Source: JAKFDI01 sp036676235 (lineage in GTDB: Bacteria; Pseudomonadota; Gammaproteobacteria; Burkholderiales; Burkholderiaceae_C). From it: a DNA stretch of 64,000 bases. The stretch is taken from assembly GCA_036676235.1 (NCBI GenBank), contig JAKFDI010000103.1, forward strand, positions 186,001 to 250,000, in the 5' to 3' direction. Made by a program: the position numbers and the translations under genes. Shown one piece after another: positions 39,639-47,395 of the stretch; position 1 is the stretch's first letter; the number at the start of each line of letters is the position of its first letter. The notes under the pieces were generated by a model. The model was given only the letters and a program-made list of their open reading frames with translations. It was not told the DNA's origin and did no database searches.

Positions 39639-40580
39639 ATGGACACCCTCGTCTTCTCGCTGCTCAACGGCGCGATCTACGGCCTGCTCCTGTTCATGGT
39701 GTCGGCGGGCCTCACGCTCATCTTCGGGATGATGGGCATCCTGAACTTCGCGCATGCGTCGTTCTACATGCTGGGCGCCTACTTTGCCTATGCGCTGCAG
39801 GACAGCCTCGGCTTCTGGGGCGCGCTGGTGGCCTCGCCGATCCTGGTCGGGCTGGTGGGGGTCATCACCGAGCGCTACTTCCTGCGGCGCGTGCATCACC
39901 ACGGGCATGCGCACGAACTGCTGCTGACCTTCGGGCTGGCGTTCATCATCGCCGAGGTGGTCAAGCTGTTCTTCGGCAACTTCCCGGTCAACTACCGCAT
40001 TCCGCCGTCGCTGGACTTCGCCGCCTTCACCATCGGGCGCGCGAACTACCCCGCGTATCGCGTGCTCATGGGTGCAGTCGCCATCGGCATGTTCGCCGTG
40101 CTCTACCTGCTGCTCACCCGCACGCGGGTCGGCATCGTGGTGCGCTCGGCGATCTACAAGCCGCGCATGGCCGAGGCCCTGGGGCACAACGTGCCGCTGG
40201 TGTTCATGGGCGTGTTCGGCGTGGGTGCCGCCCTGGCGGGGCTTGCCGGCGCGGTGGCGGGCGCGTTCTACACCACCAATCCCAACATGGCGATCGAGCT
40301 TGGCGTGCTGGTCTTCGTGGTCGTCGTGGTCGGGGGTCTCGGTTCGCTCGAAGGCGCGATGCTCGCCTCGCTGCTGATCGGCGTGATGACCTCGCTGGCG
40401 GTGGCGATCGACGCAACGCTCGCCGACCTCTTCGCGCTGGCCGGCGCACGTGAGTGGGCCGAAAGCGCCGGCGGCATCTTCACGCTCAAGGTCTCCAGCC
40501 TCGCCGCCACGCTGCCCTTCGCCCTGATGCTGCTGATCCTGCTGGTGCGCCCGCGCGGCCTGCTCGGCGAGAAGGCTTGA
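39639..40580 (+). CDS. livH: HAAT-family ABC transporter permease LivH
   Basis: Product of 313 aa with about eight membrane helices. Family features are LLNGAIYGLLLFMVSAGLTL and FGMMGILNFAHASFYMLGAY at the N-terminus, and FVVVVVGGLGSLEGAMLASL near the end. It forms half of the membrane channel with LivM. The stop is 4 bp before livM. The Liv names are family labels, not evidence for leucine transport. Confidence 0.93.
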   Translation: MDTLVFSLLNGAIYGLLLFMVSAGLTLIFGMMGILNFAHASFYMLGAYFAYALQDSLGFWGALVASPILVGLVGVITERYFLRRVHHHGHAHELLLTFGLAFIIAEVVKLFFGNFPVNYRIPPSLDFAAFTIGRANYPAYRVLMGAVAIGMFAVLYLLLTRTRVGIVVRSAIYKPRMAEALGHNVPLVFMGVFGVGAALAGLAGAVAGAFYTTNPNMAIELGVLVFVVVVVGGLGSLEGAMLASLLIGVMTSLAVAIDATLADLFALAGAREWAESAGGIFTLKVSSLAATLPFALMLLILLVRPRGLLGEKA

Positions 40581-40584
40581 GGCC

Positions 40585-41868
40585 ATGAAACCGAACCTGA
40601 TGTTCATCGGCGTGGGTGTCGCACTGCTCGCCGCCGTCCCCTTCCTGCTGTCGCAGGGCCTCGTGAATGCCGCGATCCAGATGCTGATCGCCGCGCTCTT
40701 CGCCTGCGCCTACAACGTGCTGTGCGGCCAGGCCGGCATGCTGTCGTTCGGCCATGCGGCGTACTTCGGCGTCGGCGCCTTCGCGACCGTGCATGCGATG
40801 AACGCCTTCGGCGGCGCCGGCCTGCTGCCCACGCCGCTGATGCCGCTGGCCGGCGCCGTGACGGGGCTGGTGTTCGGTGGCATCGCCGGATGGTTCGCGA
40901 CGCAGCAGACCGGCACGTACTTCGCGATGATCACGCTGGCGATTGCCGAGCTGATGCACGCGCTCGCGCCGCACCTGAAGTCGCTGTTCGGCGGCGAAGC
41001 CGGGGTGTCGTCGATGCGCATGCCGTCGCTCGGATTCGACTTCGGTTCCACGACGCAGGTCTACTACCTGACGCTCGTGTGGGTGCTGGTGTCGCTTGCG
41101 CTGCTGTACCTCTACACGCTCACGCCGCTGGGCCGCCTGGCGCTGGGTCTGCGCGAGAACGGCCACCGCCTGCGCTTTCTCGGCTACGACGTGCACCGCA
41201 TGAGTGTGGCCGTCTTCGCCATCTCGGCCATGTTCTCGGGCGTCGCCGGCGGCCTGCAGGTGATGAGCAACGAGGCGGCGAACTACGTCGTCTTCGATCC
41301 GGCCGTGTCGGCCGCCGTGGTGCTCAACACCTACATCGGCGGGGTCAAGGTCTTTCTCGGCCCGGCGCTCGGCGCCTCGCTGATGACCTTCTTCGGCTAC
41401 ACAGTGTCGGATCTCTCGCGCTCCTGGCTGCTGTACCAGGGCGTGCTCTTCGTGCTGGTGATGATGTTCATGCCGCAGGGGCTGGCGGGCCTGTTCGGCC
41501 TGGCGGGCGGCCTGCGCCGGCGCTTCGGCACGGCGGCGCTGCTGCCGGTGCTGCTGCTGTGCGGGGCGGCGGCGGTGCTGCTCAGCGCGGGCACGGCCTT
41601 CACCGTGGAAATGCTGCAGCGCGTGTTCTCGCAGGACTACCGGGCGCTCGCCGCGGCGAATCCGGCCGGATGGCCGGCGATCACCCTCTACGGGGTGGCC
41701 TGGGCGCCGCTGGCGTTCACCACCTGGCTCGTGCCCGTGGCGCTGCTGGCGCTCGGCGCCGGTGCCGCGGTGCTCGTGCGACAGCGGCTGCGCGCGCTGC
41801 ATGCCCGCGGCACCTCGGTCGGTGCGGCGGCGGAAGCCGGCGTGCCGGTGCGGAGTCCGGCCGCATGA
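40585..41868 (+). CDS. livM: HAAT-family ABC transporter permease LivM
   Basis: Product of 427 aa, longer than the usual 320-360. The core has AYNVLCGQAGMLSFGHAAYF, TGTYFAMITLAIAELMHAL and YIGGVKVFLGPALGAS. A C-terminal extension of about 100 residues adds hydrophobic segments near 310-330 and 375-395. It pairs with LivH as the inner-membrane channel. The stop overlaps livG as ATGA. Confidence 0.92.
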   Translation: MKPNLMFIGVGVALLAAVPFLLSQGLVNAAIQMLIAALFACAYNVLCGQAGMLSFGHAAYFGVGAFATVHAMNAFGGAGLLPTPLMPLAGAVTGLVFGGIAGWFATQQTGTYFAMITLAIAELMHALAPHLKSLFGGEAGVSSMRMPSLGFDFGSTTQVYYLTLVWVLVSLALLYLYTLTPLGRLALGLRENGHRLRFLGYDVHRMSVAVFAISAMFSGVAGGLQVMSNEAANYVVFDPAVSAAVVLNTYIGGVKVFLGPALGASLMTFFGYTVSDLSRSWLLYQGVLFVLVMMFMPQGLAGLFGLAGGLRRRFGTAALLPVLLLCGAAAVLLSAGTAFTVEMLQRVFSQDYRALAAANPAGWPAITLYGVAWAPLAFTTWLVPVALLALGAGAAVLVRQRLRALHARGTSVGAAAEAGVPVRSPAA

Positions 41869-42620
41869 GCGCCACCATCCTCAGCCTGCGCGACGTGCGC
41901 AAGTCCTTCGGCCAGACCGAGATCATCCGCGGCGTCAACCTCGAGCTGTACGCGGGCGAGCGCCATGCGCTCATCGGCCCGAATGGCGCGGGCAAGTCGA
42001 CGGTGTTCCACCTCATCTCGGGCAATCTCACGCCGACCGCCGGCGAGATCAGCTTCGACGGCCAGCGCATCGACGGCCAGTCGCCCCAGGCGATCAACCG
42101 GCTGGGTCTCGCGCGTTCGTTCCAGATCACCAACATCTTTCCCAAGCTCTCGGTGTTCGAGAACCTGCGGCTCGCCGTGATGCGTCCGCACGGCCTGCAG
42201 TACACCTTCTGGCGCTTCATCGAGCGGCAGGCGCGCATCCGGGAGCAGACCGAGCGCCTGCTGGAGCAGGTGCGGCTGCAGGCTCGCGCCTCGGCCATCG
42301 CCGGGGAGATGGCGTACTCGGAGCAGCGCTCGCTGGAGATCGCGATGACGCTCGCGTCCGATCCGAAGGTGATCCTGCTCGACGAGCCGATGGCCGGCAT
42401 GTCCAAGGAGGAGACGGCGTACACGTCCGAACTCATCCGCACGGTGACGCAGGGCCGCAGCCTGTTCATCGTCGAGCACGACATGGAGGTCGTGTTTGCT
42501 CTTTCCGATCGCATCAGCGTGCTGGTGTACGGCGAGGTGATCGCGACAGGCAGCCCCGAAGAGATCCGCGGCAATGCGGCGGTGAAGGAGGCCTATCTCG
42601 GCGAGGAGGTGGAGGCATGA
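41865..42620 (+). CDS. livG: HAAT-family ABC ATP-binding protein LivG
   Basis: Product of 251 aa from ATG 41865, overlapping livM. Walker A is normal (GPNGAGKST) and Walker B is VILLDEPMAGMS. The signature is degenerate: residues 149-153 read MAYSE where LSxGE is usual, so Ser152 replaces the signature Gly. LivG-type features (ARSFQITNIFPKLSVFENL) are clear. It pairs with LivF, whose Walker A is also altered. The two changes fall in the same composite ATP site. The stop overlaps livF as ATGA. Confidence 0.93.
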   Translation: MSATILSLRDVRKSFGQTEIIRGVNLELYAGERHALIGPNGAGKSTVFHLISGNLTPTAGEISFDGQRIDGQSPQAINRLGLARSFQITNIFPKLSVFENLRLAVMRPHGLQYTFWRFIERQARIREQTERLLEQVRLQARASAIAGEMAYSEQRSLEIAMTLASDPKVILLDEPMAGMSKEETAYTSELIRTVTQGRSLFIVEHDMEVVFALSDRISVLVYGEVIATGSPEEIRGNAAVKEAYLGEEVEA

Positions 42621-43339
42621 ACGCGGCCGATGCGTCCTTGCTGCGCGTGAGCGACCTGCACGCCCACTACGGCAAGAGCCACATCCTGCACGGCGTGAGC
42701 TTCGGCGTGGGCCGCAACGAGGTGGTCAGCCTGCTGGGGCGCAACGGCTCGGGGCGGTCCACCACGATGAAGGCCGTCATGGGACTGGTGCCGCCCACCA
42801 GCGGTGACATCCGGCTCGACGGCCGGGCGCTTGCCGGTGCGCGGCCGTACGCGGTCTGCCGCGCCGGTATCGGCTACGTGCCGGAAGAGCGCGAGGTGTT
42901 CGCCAACCTCACGGTCGACGAGAACCTGCGCATGGGTGAGCAGCGAGCGGCGCCCGGCGCCACGCGCTGGACTGTCGAGCAGATGTTCGACTACTTCCCG
43001 CGGCTGAAGGAGCGTCGCAACACGCGCGGCGGCAGCCTGTCCGGCGGCGAGCAGCAGATGCTCACGATCTGCCGGTCGCTGCTCGGCAATCCGCTGTTGA
43101 TGCTGATCGACGAGCCCACCGAAGGGCTGGCGCCCAAGATCGTTGTCGCCGTGGCCGACTGCATCCGCGACATGGTCCGCCACGGCGTGTCGGTGGTGCT
43201 CGTCGAGCAGAAGCTGGCGATCGCGCTGAAGGTCTCCACGCGGGTGTGCGTGATGGGGCACGGCCAGATCGTGTTCGAGGGCACGCCACAGGAACTGACC
43301 GCCAACGAACGTCTGGTGGCCGAGTGGCTGGCCGTGTGA
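42617..43339 (+). CDS. livF: HAAT-family ABC ATP-binding protein LivF with Arg in Walker A
   Basis: Product of 240 aa from ATG 42617. The signature LSGGEQQ is intact, Walker B is LLMLIDEPTEGLAP, and FANLTVDENLRMG is LivF-like. Walker A reads GRNGSGRST: the essential Lys is Arg47, encoded by CGG at 42755-42757. This is the last permease-complex gene. The BKACE gene follows 31 bp later. Confidence 0.92.
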   Translation: MNAADASLLRVSDLHAHYGKSHILHGVSFGVGRNEVVSLLGRNGSGRSTTMKAVMGLVPPTSGDIRLDGRALAGARPYAVCRAGIGYVPEEREVFANLTVDENLRMGEQRAAPGATRWTVEQMFDYFPRLKERRNTRGGSLSGGEQQMLTICRSLLGNPLLMLIDEPTEGLAPKIVVAVADCIRDMVRHGVSVVLVEQKLAIALKVSTRVCVMGHGQIVFEGTPQELTANERLVAEWLAV

Positions 43340-43370
43340 CGGCATTGAACTTCAAAGGTGAGGAGGCCGC

Positions 43371-44312
43371 GTGGCCCAGACCCGAGACAAGGTGATCATT
43401 TCGTGTGCAGTGACGGGCTCGGTGCATACACCGACCATGTCGCCGTACCTCGCACTCACGCCTGACGAGATCGCGCAGCAGGCCATCGACGCGGCCGAGG
43501 CGGGCGCGGCCATCCTCCACCTGCATGCGCGCGATCCCGGCGACGGGCGGCCTACCGCGGACCCGAAGGTCTTCGACCAGTTCGTGCCGCGCATCAAGGC
43601 GGCGACCGACGCCGTCATCAACATCACCACCGGCGGCAGCACCCGCATGACGCTGGCCGAGCGCCTGGCCTATCCGCTGCAGGCGCAGCCCGAGATGTGC
43701 TCGCTCAACATGGGTTCGATGAACTTCTCCATCCACCCGGCGGCCCGCAGGATCCAGCAGTGGCGCCACGACTGGGAGAAGCCGTACATCGAAGGCATGG
43801 AGGACCTCATCTTCCGCAACACCTTCCGCGACATCACCCACATCCTGAAGGTGCTCGGCGATGAATGCGGCACGCGCTTCGAGTTCGAGTGCTACGACCT
43901 CGGCCATCTCTACAACCTGGCGCACTTCGTCGACGAAGGCTTGATCCAGGGCCCGCTGTTCATCCAGAGCATCTTCGGCATCCTCGGCGGCATGGGGCCG
44001 GACCCGGAGAACCTGGTGGTCATGAGGACCACCGCCGACCGGCTCTTTGGCCGCGACAACTACCGCTTCTCCGTGCTGGGCGCCGGGCGCCACCAGATGC
44101 CGCTGCTGACAATGGGCGCCGTCATGGGTGGCAACGTGCGCGTCGGCCTCGAAGACAGCCTCTACCTCGGCCGCGGGGAACTCGCGAAGTCGTGCGCGGA
44201 GCAGGTGCGCAAGATCCGGCGCATCCTCGAGGAGCTGTCTCTGGAGGTGGCTACGCCCGATGAAGCGCGGACCATGCTCGGCCTGAAAGGCCGGGACGCG
44301 GTCGCGTTCTGA
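43371..44312 (+). CDS. BKACE-family beta-keto acid cleavage enzyme (DUF849)
   Basis: Product of 313 aa from GTG 43371. The family uses a metal ion to cleave a beta-keto acid with acetyl-CoA, giving acetoacetate and a new acyl-CoA; the founding member acts on 3-keto-5-aminohexanoate in lysine fermentation. Visible features are the metal-binding HLHARDPGDGR near residues 46-56, NITTGGSTRMTL, and the C-terminal NVRVGLEDSLYLGRGELA. The substrate varies widely among members. Its position behind a Liv-type transporter suggests that a transported compound, or a product of the SDR, becomes the keto acid. Confidence 0.9.
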   Translation: MAQTRDKVIISCAVTGSVHTPTMSPYLALTPDEIAQQAIDAAEAGAAILHLHARDPGDGRPTADPKVFDQFVPRIKAATDAVINITTGGSTRMTLAERLAYPLQAQPEMCSLNMGSMNFSIHPAARRIQQWRHDWEKPYIEGMEDLIFRNTFRDITHILKVLGDECGTRFEFECYDLGHLYNLAHFVDEGLIQGPLFIQSIFGILGGMGPDPENLVVMRTTADRLFGRDNYRFSVLGAGRHQMPLLTMGAVMGGNVRVGLEDSLYLGRGELAKSCAEQVRKIRRILEELSLEVATPDEARTMLGLKGRDAVAF

Positions 44313-44318
44313 ACGGCC

Positions 44319-45977
44319 ATGGGACTTGCTGCCAATAGCGCCGTGCCCACCCTGCGCGCGAGACGATTCAAGCTGCCGAGGGCGTGGTTGCCCGATCTTT
44401 CGATCGGTCGGCGCCTCGCCTTGGGCTTTCTCGGCATGGTGGCGCTGCTGGTGTGCGTGGCGGCCGTCAACACGTTCGCGCTGCATGCCGCCGATGCGCG
44501 CCTGCGGCGCATCGTCGACGTGCACAACGCCAAGGTCGACCTCGCCACGCGCATGCTTGATCAGATCAACGTGATGGCCGTGCAGGTGCGCTCCATCACG
44601 CTGATGTTCCTCATGAAGAACACGCAGGACGAGTTCGAGGCCTTCGAGGCCGCCCAGGTGAAGTACCTCGAACTCGAGCGGACCCTTGCAGCATCGATCG
44701 ACCAGGGTGATGGCAGCGCCCGCGAGCGCGAACTCATGGCCGCACTGAAGGCGGGCGCCGCGAAGACCTTGCCGCTGCTGTCGGAGGCGGTCAAGGCCGG
44801 ACGTGCCGGCGCGCAGCTGAGCGCGGTAACGATCCTCACGGAGCAGGTGTTGCCCAGCGAGACCGCATGGCGACAGACGGTCGACGCCATGGTCGAGACC
44901 GAGCGCGCGCTCAGCCACCTGGCGTATGTCGACTCGCAGGCCGCGCAGCGGCGGGCGCTCGCCGTCAGCGGGCTGTTGGTCGTTGCTGGAGTCATCCTCG
45001 GCGGCTTGATCGGCTGGCGCATCACCCGAAGCGTGAAGCACCCGATCGAGCAGGCGATCCGCGTGGCCGAGCGCATTGCCGAGGGCGACCTGAGCGCGAA
45101 GATCCACGCGGCCTCGAACGACGAGATCGGCCGCCTGCTGCAGGCATTGGGCGCGATGCAGGGCCGCCTGCACGACCTGGTCGGCCGGATCAGGGAGTCG
45201 GCAGGGCATCTGGGCATGGCCAGCGCCGAGGTGGCGAGCGGAAACCGCGACCTGAGCCAGCGCACCGAATCCGCCGCGACCAGCCTGCAGCAGACGGCCG
45301 CGTCGATCGAGCAACTGACCGGGACGGTGCGGCACAGCGCAAGGGCGGCCGGCGAGGCGAACGAGCTGGCTTCGTCGGCGTCGGCAGCGGCGGCGCGCGG
45401 CGGCGACGTGGTGGGGCAGGTGGTGTCGACCATGGCCGACATCCACGCCAGTTCCGAGCGCATCGCCGCCATCACGGCGGTCATCGACGCCATCGCGTTC
45501 CAGACCAACATCCTCGCGCTCAACGCGGCGGTGGAGGCGGCGCGCGCCGGCGAGCAGGGGCGCGGGTTCGCGGTGGTGGCCGGCGAGGTGCGCAGCCTCG
45601 CGCAGCGTTCGGCCGAAGCGGCCCGGGAGATCACGGCCCTCATCGGCGGCTCGGTCGAGAAGGTCGAAGCAGGTTCGGCGCTGGTTCGAGCTGCGGGCGC
45701 CACGATGGAAGAGATCGTGACGAGCGTCGGGCGCGTGACCGACACCGTGCAGGCGATCACGCTGGCGGCGACCGAGCAGTCCGCGAGCATCGAGCAGGTG
45801 CACTCGGCCGTGGTGCACCTGGACGGCATGACGCAGCAGAACTCGGCGCTCGTGGAGCAGTCCGCGGCCGCCGCCGAAAGCCTGAACCAGCAGGCGCTGC
45901 GGCTTGCAGGCCTGGTGTCGAGCTTCCGCCTCACCGAACAGGTCCCGGCCTTGCAAGACGCCGCCGCTGCGGCGTAG
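44319..45977 (+). CDS. Methyl-accepting chemotaxis protein
   Basis: Product of 552 aa, 6 bp after the BKACE gene. TM1 is near 31-53, a helical periplasmic four-helix-bundle sensor covers about 54-210, TM2 is near 212-232, HAMP follows, and the signalling hairpin is AIAFQTNILALNAAVEAARA and GEQGRGFAVVAGEVRSLAQR. No CheR-tethering pentapeptide is seen at the C-terminus. Its place inside a transport/catabolic operon suggests it steers the cell toward the transported substrate, perhaps by contact with one of the two binding proteins. Confidence 0.93.
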   Translation: MGLAANSAVPTLRARRFKLPRAWLPDLSIGRRLALGFLGMVALLVCVAAVNTFALHAADARLRRIVDVHNAKVDLATRMLDQINVMAVQVRSITLMFLMKNTQDEFEAFEAAQVKYLELERTLAASIDQGDGSARERELMAALKAGAAKTLPLLSEAVKAGRAGAQLSAVTILTEQVLPSETAWRQTVDAMVETERALSHLAYVDSQAAQRRALAVSGLLVVAGVILGGLIGWRITRSVKHPIEQAIRVAERIAEGDLSAKIHAASNDEIGRLLQALGAMQGRLHDLVGRIRESAGHLGMASAEVASGNRDLSQRTESAATSLQQTAASIEQLTGTVRHSARAAGEANELASSASAAAARGGDVVGQVVSTMADIHASSERIAAITAVIDAIAFQTNILALNAAVEAARAGEQGRGFAVVAGEVRSLAQRSAEAAREITALIGGSVEKVEAGSALVRAAGATMEEIVTSVGRVTDTVQAITLAATEQSASIEQVHSAVVHLDGMTQQNSALVEQSAAAAESLNQQALRLAGLVSSFRLTEQVPALQDAAAAA

Positions 45978-46006
45978 CGCCCCCCGGCGCGACAACGGAG
46001 AACGCC

Positions 46007-47287
46007 ATGAGAGTTCGGAAGTTGACTGCCGCCGTCTGCCTCGCCTGGCTGTGCTCGGCGGGCGCGCTTGCCCAGCAGGACCGCACCGTCAAGATCGCGG
46101 TCATCGACCCGCTGTCGGGGATGGCGGCCGTCACAGGCCTGAACCAGCTCAAGACGGCCGAGTTCTTCGCCGGCATCCTGAACCGCAGCCGCGGGCTGTC
46201 GGATCCGAAGTTCGAGGTCATCGGCCTGGACAGCAAGCTCCGGCCCGACGAGGCGGTGGCCAGGCTGCACGACGCCATCAGGCAGGGCGCGCGCTATGTC
46301 ACGCAGGGCAACGGCTCGTCGGTTGCGCTGGCCCTGTCCGAAGCGGTCTCGGCGCACAACGCGCGCAACCCCGGCCAGGAGGTGCTCTACGTCAACCAGG
46401 CGGCCATCGACCCGATCCTCACCAACGAGAAGTGCAGCTTCTGGCACTTTCGCGTCGATGCCGACGTCTCGATGCGCATGCAGGCGATCGCGGCCTTCGT
46501 GAACGATGAACCCGCCATCCGCCGCATCTACCTGCTCAATCAGGACTACTCGTTCGGCCGGCAGGTCTCCAAGCTCGCGAAGGAGGCGATTCATGCCAAG
46601 CGTCCGGACGTCGAGATCGTGGGGGACGAGTTCATTGCGCTATCGCGCATCCGCGATTTCGCGCCGCATGTCGAGCGCATCAAGGCATCGGGCGCTGACA
46701 CGGTCATCACGGGGAACTGGGGCACCGACCTGAGCCTGTTGGCGAAGGCTTCGGTCGAGCAGGGCTACCGGGGCCGGTTCATCACGTTCTACGGCGACCG
46801 TGCCGGCACCCCGGAAGCCTTTGGCGCTTCAGGCGTCGGGCGGGTCTACGTCGTCGCTGCCACGCACGTCAACATGGGTGGCATGGCCAGCCTGCTGTCG
46901 CTGCGCTTTCGCCAGCAGTACCAGGAAGACCTGCAGTCCTTCCATGTGGTCTACAGCCTGATGCTGATCAGCGAAGGGATCAGGAAGGCGAGGTCGACCG
47001 ATCCGGTCAAGGTGGCGGCGGCCATGGAGGGGCTGAGCTTTCAGGGGTTCAGCGGCCAGATGACCATGCGCGCGCAGGATCACCAGATGCAGCAGCCGAT
47101 GTTTCTGCTGGCGATGGGCAAGACAGGCGCGGAGTACTTCTTCGGCCTGGAGAACACCGAGTACACCCTCATTCCGGAGAAGCGCTACGAGGCGGCCGTG
47201 GCGAGCACGGCCAGCACCTGCCGCATGACGCGGCCGGCGCAGGCGCCGGTTGCCGGCGCGGCACCGGCGACATTGAGCCGGCGCTGA
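46007..47287 (+). CDS. Second HAAT-family substrate-binding protein
   Basis: Product of 426 aa from ATG 46007 with GGAG upstream. Sec signal peptide ends AGALAQQ. It is paralogous to the binding protein at 38373: both contain EKCxFxHFR, LNQDYSFGRQ or INQNYSWGQ, and DFAP...TGNW blocks. It comes right after the chemoreceptor, so a sensing role together with the MCP is as plausible as transport. The gene ends with a Pro/Ala-rich tail. Three 11-bp tandem units (CCGACACCGAG type, 47289-47321) follow the stop. Confidence 0.88.
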   Translation: MRVRKLTAAVCLAWLCSAGALAQQDRTVKIAVIDPLSGMAAVTGLNQLKTAEFFAGILNRSRGLSDPKFEVIGLDSKLRPDEAVARLHDAIRQGARYVTQGNGSSVALALSEAVSAHNARNPGQEVLYVNQAAIDPILTNEKCSFWHFRVDADVSMRMQAIAAFVNDEPAIRRIYLLNQDYSFGRQVSKLAKEAIHAKRPDVEIVGDEFIALSRIRDFAPHVERIKASGADTVITGNWGTDLSLLAKASVEQGYRGRFITFYGDRAGTPEAFGASGVGRVYVVAATHVNMGGMASLLSLRFRQQYQEDLQSFHVVYSLMLISEGIRKARSTDPVKVAAAMEGLSFQGFSGQMTMRAQDHQMQQPMFLLAMGKTGAEYFFGLENTEYTLIPEKRYEAAVASTASTCRMTRPAQAPVAGAAPATLSRR

Positions 47288-47364
47288 ATCGACACTGAGC
47301 CGACACCGAGCCGACACCGAGCGGCCCCGCCTTCCTCGCGGGAATATCGCCCGCACTGGCAACA

Positions 47365-47388
47365 GCCCCGCGCATGAACGCGCGGGGC
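47365..47388. terminator. Bidirectional stem-loop between convergent genes
   Basis: GCCCCGCGC (47365-47373) pairs perfectly with GCGCGGGGC (47380-47388) across a 6-nt loop. It lies between the plus-strand binding-protein gene and the minus-strand esterase stop at 47396. It has no T-run, so it is only a candidate terminator. Confidence 0.45.
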
Positions 47389-47395
47389 GGCTCCA

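Noticed and set aside
40486..41802. A 438-codon minus-strand frame opposite livM
   Set aside because: Low-complexity Arg/His/Gln content and no ribosome-binding site. LivM on the plus strand is unambiguous.
44867..46006. 5' extension of the second substrate-binding gene
   Set aside because: The extension is a shadow of the chemoreceptor gene. The signal peptide and ribosome-binding site fix the start at 46007.
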